A stretch of 41,527 nucleotides of DNA from Vannielia litorea (GTDB taxonomy: Bacteria; Pseudomonadota; Alphaproteobacteria; Rhodobacterales; Rhodobacteraceae). The DNA lies in contig NZ_QTNQ01000033.1 of the NCBI RefSeq assembly GCF_018424695.1, positions 1 to 41,527 on the forward strand, read 5' to 3'. Position numbers and translations under genes: made by a program. Position 1 is the stretch's first letter. Every line of letters starts with the position of its first letter. Shown here piece after piece: positions 37,723-41,527 of the stretch. The notes beneath the pieces were generated by a model that had not been told where the DNA came from, ran no database searches, and worked only from the letters and a program-made list of their open reading frames with translations.

Positions 37723-39243
37723 ATGAACGAGATGACTCAACTGGCGAGCAGCTTCACCTCGCCCTTCAAGGACCGGTACGACAACTTCATCGGCGGCAAA
37801 TGGGTCGCCCCCGCCTCCGGCAAGTACTTCGACAACATCACGCCGATCACCGGCGCCGTCGTCTGCCAGGTGGCGCGCTCCGATGCCGCCGACGTCGAGC
37901 TGGCGCTTGATGCCGCCCACGCCGCCAAGGACGCCTGGGGCAAGACCAGCGCCACCGAGCGCTCCAACCTGCTGCTGCGCATCGCCGACCGGATCGAGCA
38001 GAACCTCGAGCGCATCGCCACCGCCGAAACCTGGGACAACGGCAAGCCGATCCGCGAGACCATGGCCGCCGACATCCCGCTCGCCGTCGATCACTTCCGC
38101 TACTTCGCAGGGGCGCTGCGGGCGCAGGAAGGCAGCATGTCGGAGATCGACAACGACACCGTCGCCTACCACTTCCACGAGCCCCTCGGTGTGGTCGGGC
38201 AGATCATCCCCTGGAACTTCTCGGTGCTGATGGCCGCCTGGAAGCTCGCGCCCGCGCTGGCCGCCGGCAACTGCATCGTGATGAAGCCCGCCGAGCAAAC
38301 CCCGGCGGCGATCATGGTGCTGATGGAGGTCATCGCCGACCTGCTGCCCGACGGCGTGCTCAACATCGTCAACGGCATGGGCCCCGATGTGGGTGGCCCG
38401 CTGGCCGAAAGCCCGCGCATCGCCAAGATCGCCTTCACCGGCTCCACAGAGACCGGCCGCATCATCATGAAAGCCGCCACCAAAAACCTCATCCCGGTGA
38501 CGCTGGAGCTGGGCGGCAAGTCGCCCAACATCTTCTTCTCCGATGTGATGGCGCAGGATGATGCCTTTCTCGACAAGGCGGTGGAGGGCTTCGTCCTTTT
38601 CGCCTTCAACCAGGGCGAGGTCTGCACGTGCCCGTCCCGCGCGCTGATCCAGGAGGATATCTACGAGGAGTTCATCAAGCGCTGCATCGCCCGCGTCGAG
38701 GCGATCAAGCAGGGCGACCCGCGCGAGATGGAGACCATGGTCGGCGCCCAGGCCAGCGCCGAACAGCAGCAGAAGATTACCTCCTACCTCACCATCGGTG
38801 TCGAAGAGGGGGCCGAGGTGCTCACCGGCGGCGCGGCAGCCCAGATGGGCGGCGAGTTGAAGAACGGCTTCTACGTCCAGCCGACCATCCTGAAAGGCCA
38901 CAACAAGATGCGCGTCTTCCAGGAAGAGATCTTCGGCCCGGTGGTCTCGGTGACGACCTTCAAGACCGAAGAAGAGGCCCTCGCCATCGCCAATGACACA
39001 ATGTACGGCCTCGGCGCCGGCGTCTGGACCCGCGACGGCACCCGCGCCTACCGCTTCGGCCGCGAGATCGAGGCGGGCCGCGTCTGGGTGAACAACTACC
39101 ACGCCTACCCCGCCCACGCAGCCTTCGGCGGCTACAAGCAATCGGGCGTCGGGCGCGAGAACCACAAGATGATGCTGGACCACTACCAGCAGACCAAAAA
39201 CATGCTGGTCAGCTACAACCCCAACAAGCTCGGCTTCTTCTGA
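37723..39243 (+). CDS. NAD-dependent aldehyde dehydrogenase (ExaC/AcoD-like)
   Basis: A 506-residue enzyme oxidising an aldehyde, most likely acetaldehyde, to the acid. Motifs: [19 protein letters not shown] (cofactor entry), FTGSTETGR, the general base in [12 protein letters not shown], the catalytic Cys in [14 protein letters not shown], and EIFGPVVSV. The N-terminal [14 protein letters not shown] and the C-terminal NPNKLGFF tail are typical of the acetaldehyde dehydrogenase branch (ExaC, AcoD). GGGAGGAG precedes ATG 37723. It is co-directional with and probably controlled by the GAF-Fis regulator, as in alcohol and acetoin catabolism loci. It ends at a terminator. Confidence 0.94.
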   Translation: MNEMTQLASSFTSPFKDRYDNFIGGKWVAPASGKYFDNITPITGAVVCQVARSDAADVELALDAAHAAKDAWGKTSATERSNLLLRIADRIEQNLERIATAETWDNGKPIRETMAADIPLAVDHFRYFAGALRAQEGSMSEIDNDTVAYHFHEPLGVVGQIIPWNFSVLMAAWKLAPALAAGNCIVMKPAEQTPAAIMVLMEVIADLLPDGVLNIVNGMGPDVGGPLAESPRIAKIAFTGSTETGRIIMKAATKNLIPVTLELGGKSPNIFFSDVMAQDDAFLDKAVEGFVLFAFNQGEVCTCPSRALIQEDIYEEFIKRCIARVEAIKQGDPREMETMVGAQASAEQQQKITSYLTIGVEEGAEVLTGGAAAQMGGELKNGFYVQPTILKGHNKMRVFQEEIFGPVVSVTTFKTEEEALAIANDTMYGLGAGVWTRDGTRAYRFGREIEAGRVWVNNYHAYPAHAAFGGYKQSGVGRENHKMMLDHYQQTKNMLVSYNPNKLGFF

Positions 39244-39286
39244 CAGCCCACACATGCCGTCGGCCTCTCCCGTGGCCGGCAACCCC

Positions 39287-39318
39287 GGGCGTCCGCAGCC
39301 ACCTGCGGGCGCCCTTTT
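39287..39318 (+). terminator. Rho-independent terminator after the aldehyde dehydrogenase
   Basis: A 12-bp stem (GGGCGTCCGCAG 39287-39298 with 39303-39314, one G-T wobble), 4-base loop, then TTTT. It touches the stop codon of the convergent 56-aa gene. Confidence 0.8.
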
Positions 39319-39488
39319 CAGTCCGTGGGTCGGGGCTGAGCTTCGGGCATTTCTTGCGGCGGCTGCAATGCATGAGCGGCCTGCCCCGGGGCAAAAGCGG
39401 GGGTCAGGCTGCCATCGCCATAGCGCGCCCCACGGGCGGGCCAGACGGACAGGTGGCGGAAATCGGGGGCGGGGGTGCGGGCGGTCAT
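39318..39488 (-). CDS. Small protein of unknown function (56 aa), downstream of metZ
   Basis: MTARTPAPDFRHLSVWPARG begins a 56-residue frame that continues with GARYGDGSLTPAFAPGQAAH and ends QPRPTD. AGGAGAG lies 5 bases ahead of the ATG at 39488. Third codon positions in the first 30 codons are almost all G or C, as in neighbouring genes. It starts 45 bases after the metZ stop in the same direction, so it may share the SAM-II-controlled transcript. The proline-rich end looks unstructured. I recognise no family; a HLSVWPARGARYG-like core may be the conserved part. Confidence 0.6.
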   Translation of the reverse strand: MTARTPAPDFRHLSVWPARGARYGDGSLTPAFAPGQAAHALQPPQEMPEAQPRPTD

Positions 39489-39533
39489 CGGCCCTCTCCT
39501 CTGGTGATGTGGAAACGCAGGTGAAAGGGCCGC

Positions 39534-40712
39534 TCAGGCCATCTCCAGCGCCTGCATCACATCCGCCACAAGGTCTTCTCCATCCTCGATGCCCAAAGAC
39601 AGCCGAACCAGCCCCGGGGAGATCCCCAGCAACGCCTTCTTCTCGTCCGAAAGCCGCTGGTGCGTGGTCGTCGCCGGATGGGTGATGATGCTCTTCGCAT
39701 CCCCGAGGTTGTTGGAAATCACCACGATCTCCAGCGCGTCGAGAAAGCGGAAGGCCGCCTCCTTGCCGCCCTTGATCTCGAAAGACACCACCGTGCCCGG
39801 CTTCTCCATCTGCGCCAGCGCGAGATTGTGCTGCGGATGGTCCGGCAGGCCGGGATAAAGCACGGCCTTCACCTTCTCATGGCCGACAAGCGCCTTGGCC
39901 ACCGTCTCGGCATTGCCCGCCTGCGCCCGGCAGCGCAGATCCAGCGTTTCCAGGCCCTTCAAGAGCACCCAGGCGTTGAACGGGCTCATCGCTCCGCCGC
40001 TGTGCTTCAGGTAGGGTTCAAGCGTCTTGCGGATGAACTCTTCGCTGCCCAGCACCACGCCGCCCAGCACACGCCCCTGCCCGTCGATATGCTTTGTGGC
40101 CGAGTAGACGATCACATCCGCCCCCAGCTCCAGCGACCGCTGAAAGACTGGCGTGGCAAAGACATTGTCCACCACCACCAGCGCGCCCACCGCGTGGGCG
40201 AGCTCGCTGACGCCGCGAATGTCGATCACCTCCAGCGTCGGGTTCGAGAGTGCCTCGAAGAACACCAGCTTGGTGTCGGGCCGGATCGCCGCCTTCCAGG
40301 CCGCCAGGTCGGTGCCGTCGACAAATTCGACCTCCACGCCAAACCGCACCAGCACTTCGCTCAAGATGTACTCGCAGGAGCCAAAGAGTGCGCGGGAACT
40401 CACCACATGATCCCCTGCCTTCAACGGCGCCATCAGCGCCGCGTTGACCGCGGCCATGCCGCTTGCAGTTGCAAAGGCATCCTCCGCGCCTTCAAGCAGC
40501 GCGATCCGCTCCTCGAACATCCGCACCGTCGGGTTGCCGTAGCGGGCATAGATGAACTCGTCCTCGCCCAGCGCCTCAAACCGCCCCTCGGCCTGCGCCG
40601 CGCTGTCATAAACAAAGCCCTGGGTAAGAAAAATCGCCTCGCTCACCTCGCCATACTGCGAGCGCCGCGTGCCGCCATGAACAAGCTTGGTGCGTGTCTT
40701 GCGTTCAGACAT
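39534..40712 (-). CDS. metZ: O-succinylhomoserine sulfhydrylase
   Basis: A 392-residue PLP enzyme of the Cys/Met metabolism family making homocysteine directly from O-succinylhomoserine and sulfide in methionine synthesis. Motifs: FIYARYGNPTVRMFEERIA, ASGMAAVNAALMAPLKAGDH (PLP phosphate), VVVDNVFATP (PLP Asp), YSATKHIDGQGRVLGG (Schiff-base Lys) and the closing LVRLSLGIEDGEDLVADV. A SAM-II riboswitch upstream fits a methionine gene. AAGGAGG lies 6 bases before ATG 40712. Family neighbours such as cystathionine gamma-synthase are similar, but the sequence and riboswitch favour MetZ. Confidence 0.95.
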   Translation of the reverse strand: MSERKTRTKLVHGGTRRSQYGEVSEAIFLTQGFVYDSAAQAEGRFEALGEDEFIYARYGNPTVRMFEERIALLEGAEDAFATASGMAAVNAALMAPLKAGDHVVSSRALFGSCEYILSEVLVRFGVEVEFVDGTDLAAWKAAIRPDTKLVFFEALSNPTLEVIDIRGVSELAHAVGALVVVDNVFATPVFQRSLELGADVIVYSATKHIDGQGRVLGGVVLGSEEFIRKTLEPYLKHSGGAMSPFNAWVLLKGLETLDLRCRAQAGNAETVAKALVGHEKVKAVLYPGLPDHPQHNLALAQMEKPGTVVSFEIKGGKEAAFRFLDALEIVVISNNLGDAKSIITHPATTTHQRLSDEKKALLGISPGLVRLSLGIEDGEDLVADVMQALEMA

Positions 40713-40732
40713 GATTGGCCTCCTTCGCCAAT

Positions 40733-40764
40733 AAAAAAGCCCTCACCGCTGCCAAGCGACGAGG
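40733..40764 (-). terminator. Terminator in the metZ leader, expression platform of the riboswitch
   Basis: Minus strand: CCTCGTCGCT (40755-40764), loop TGGC, AGCGGTGAGG (40741-40750); the 10-bp stem is fully paired with two G-T wobbles. GC and six T follow (40733-40738). It lies between the aptamer and the metZ ribosome-binding site. Confidence 0.8.
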
Positions 40765-40779
40765 ACTCTCCCCTGCCTG

Positions 40780-40840
40780 ACCTCTTTAGCGGAAGTGTTT
40801 AGAGTGGCCCGCAATCCGGTGAACAAATCGCCACTTGTGA
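40780..40840 (-). promoter_or_regulatory. SAM-II riboswitch ahead of metZ
   Basis: The minus strand reads CAAGTGGCGATTTG, a short linker, CCGGATTGCGGGCCACT, CTAAACA and then CCGCTAAAGAGG. These are the SAM-II consensus blocks in order: AGTGGC pairs with GCCACT as P1, and the distal GCTAAAG segment forms the pseudoknot. SAM-II aptamers occur in alphaproteobacteria before metA, metX, metZ and metC. High S-adenosylmethionine should lower metZ expression, here probably through the terminator that follows. Confidence 0.93.
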
Positions 40841-40844
40841 GGGT

Positions 40845-40873
40845 GAATTACGCCTGCGCGCGGCCTGCGTCAA
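40845..40873 (-). promoter_or_regulatory. Sigma-70 promoter of the SAM-II/metZ transcript
   Basis: Minus strand TTGACG (40868-40873), 17-base spacer, TAATTC (40845-40850). The first three bases of the -10 box are the TAA stop of the upstream GNAT frame, so the whole promoter lies within the 3' end of that gene. The transcript would start near 40838, at the edge of the aptamer. Confidence 0.7.
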
Positions 40874-41383
40874 TCCCCGTGTCCGCATCAAGGGGCAAGG
40901 CATAGCGCAGCGCCTCCACCTCCGCGCCCCGGCTGGCGCTGAATACAGCCTGCCGCTCCCCCATCGCCCGGAAGCCGAGCCGCAGCAGCACCGCCGCCGA
41001 TCCCGCTTTGTCGCAAAAATGCCCCGCTGTCACCCGTGCCACCCCCATCCGGCCCGCCTCGTTCAGGGCTTCGCGCGCCATCGCCATGGCCACCCCCCTG
41101 CGGCGGAACGCTGGCGCGACCCAATAAGATAGCTCCGCGGCATCTCCCGCGCGTCGAAGCGCGACCGAGCCCGCACCCGCGCCACCCAGCAAGGCGACGA
41201 GCGCAGCCCATCGCCCGCCGCCCGCAAGGCCTGCCACTCGGCAATCCAACGTGCGGCAAACCCCTCGGGCAAGGGGTGCGGTATCGTTGCAGTGTTGCGC
41301 GCCAGCTCCGCGCGCGCCAGCACGGGCGCGATCCAGCTTGCATCCTCGGGGGCGATCGGACGAAAGGTCAGCACTTCCTGCAT
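40848..41383 (-). pseudogene. GNAT acetyltransferase interrupted by a one-base frameshift
   Basis: Frame 1 starts at ATG 41383 with MQEVLTFRPIAPEDASWIAP and runs to GDG at residue 59. The rest of a GNAT domain continues in another frame: ALVALLGGAGAGSVALRR, ELSYWVAPAFRRRGVAMAMA (acetyl-CoA loop), VTAGHFCDKAGSAAVLLRLGF, ending at TAA 40848-40850. Adding one G to the GGG at 41207-41209 joins them into an unbroken 178-residue protein (179 codons with stop), the usual GNAT size. So this is either a recent one-base deletion or a sequencing error in a G run. The acceptor is unknown. The metZ promoter lies in its 3' end. Confidence 0.8.
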
Positions 41384-41430
41384 CCGGCATCCATGCCAGA
41401 GCAGGAGCCGAAACAGAAGGCCCCGGCGGA

Positions 41431-41526
41431 TTACACCTCCCGACCTTCACTGCGCTCTTGCGCAGGCGCTGCTTCCCGCTCCACCGCCCCCCGCCGCGAC
41501 AACCACCGCGCGCCAAGGAAACAGGC
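41431..41526 (-). CDS. C-terminal end of a possible gene cut by the window edge
   Basis: The last 31 codons of an open frame that enters from beyond the window, beginning CFLGARWLSRRGAVEREAAP and ending QERSEGREV before TAA at 41431-41433. The hydrophobic start followed by a charged tail could be the end of a membrane protein. No family can be named from so little; the GNAT start lies 47 bases downstream of its stop. Confidence 0.35.
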   Translation of the reverse strand, partial: ACFLGARWLSRRGAVEREAAPAQERSEGREV

Positions 41527-41527
41527 C

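Noticed and set aside
41383..41527. Short plus-strand frame starting MPEQEPKQKAPADY at the right edge
   Set aside because: No ribosome-binding site, biased residues, and the opposite strand offers a more gene-like ending plus the GNAT start.

Overview
The window reads as chromosomal backbone of a high-GC marine-type alphaproteobacterium of the Rhodobacterales (Roseobacter/Paracoccaceae group). The reasons are the gene families and their order: ctaD as a stand-alone gene, glyQ-DUF6446-glyS followed by a PPDK-like gene, folB-folP-glmM, two Lrp genes divergent from ilvC, and metZ behind a SAM-II riboswitch. CtrA-type boxes (TTAA-N7-TTAAC) and very high third-position GC agree. I see no tRNA, rRNA, CRISPR, prophage, transposase or integrase.

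Layout. 1-4.5 kb: DUF2177, DUF5071, cytochrome aa3 oxidase subunit I, DUF2244 and a coupled glycosyltransferase-like gene. 4.5-6.4 kb: GatB/YqeY protein divergent from carA. 6.4-11.4 kb: a glycosyltransferase with an N-terminal MshEN (c-di-GMP receptor) domain behind a CtrA-type box, a GntR regulator, a HAD nucleotidase and a UbiH-type hydroxylase, the last two apparently leaderless. 11.4-16.6 kb: class V aminotransferase, tandem universal stress protein, two overlapping Lrp genes, ilvC and an EamA transporter. 16.6-22.2 kb: hemerythrin, a small protein, glmM-folP-folB, an L,D-transpeptidase and a SleB hydrolase. 22.3-28.8 kb: PPDK-like enzyme and the glycyl-tRNA synthetase operon. 29-35.2 kb: a secreted SPOR/peptidoglycan-binding protein with a degenerate protease domain, TrkH, a possible small protein, PurU, a variant desaturase and a GNAT. 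35.3-41.5 kb: FolE2, a GAF-Fis regulator with a perfect inverted repeat in front of an aldehyde dehydrogenase, a 56-aa protein, metZ under SAM-II control, a frameshifted GNAT and the end of another possible gene.

Functionally this is mostly housekeeping: folate and one-carbon metabolism (folB, folP, folE2, purU), amino acids (ilvC, metZ, carA), translation (glyQS) and envelope (glmM, L,D-transpeptidase, SleB, SPOR protein). The points that most deserve a second look are: the MshEN-glycosyltransferase with its CtrA box; the conserved-looking protease domain that has lost all three catalytic residues; the low-GC, palindrome-bearing insertion inside glyS; the SAM-II riboswitch/terminator/promoter nested in the end of the upstream gene; the TGTCTCA-N4-TGAGACA operator candidate; and several families of dispersed intergenic palindromes. 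I found no clearly new defence or mobile system.
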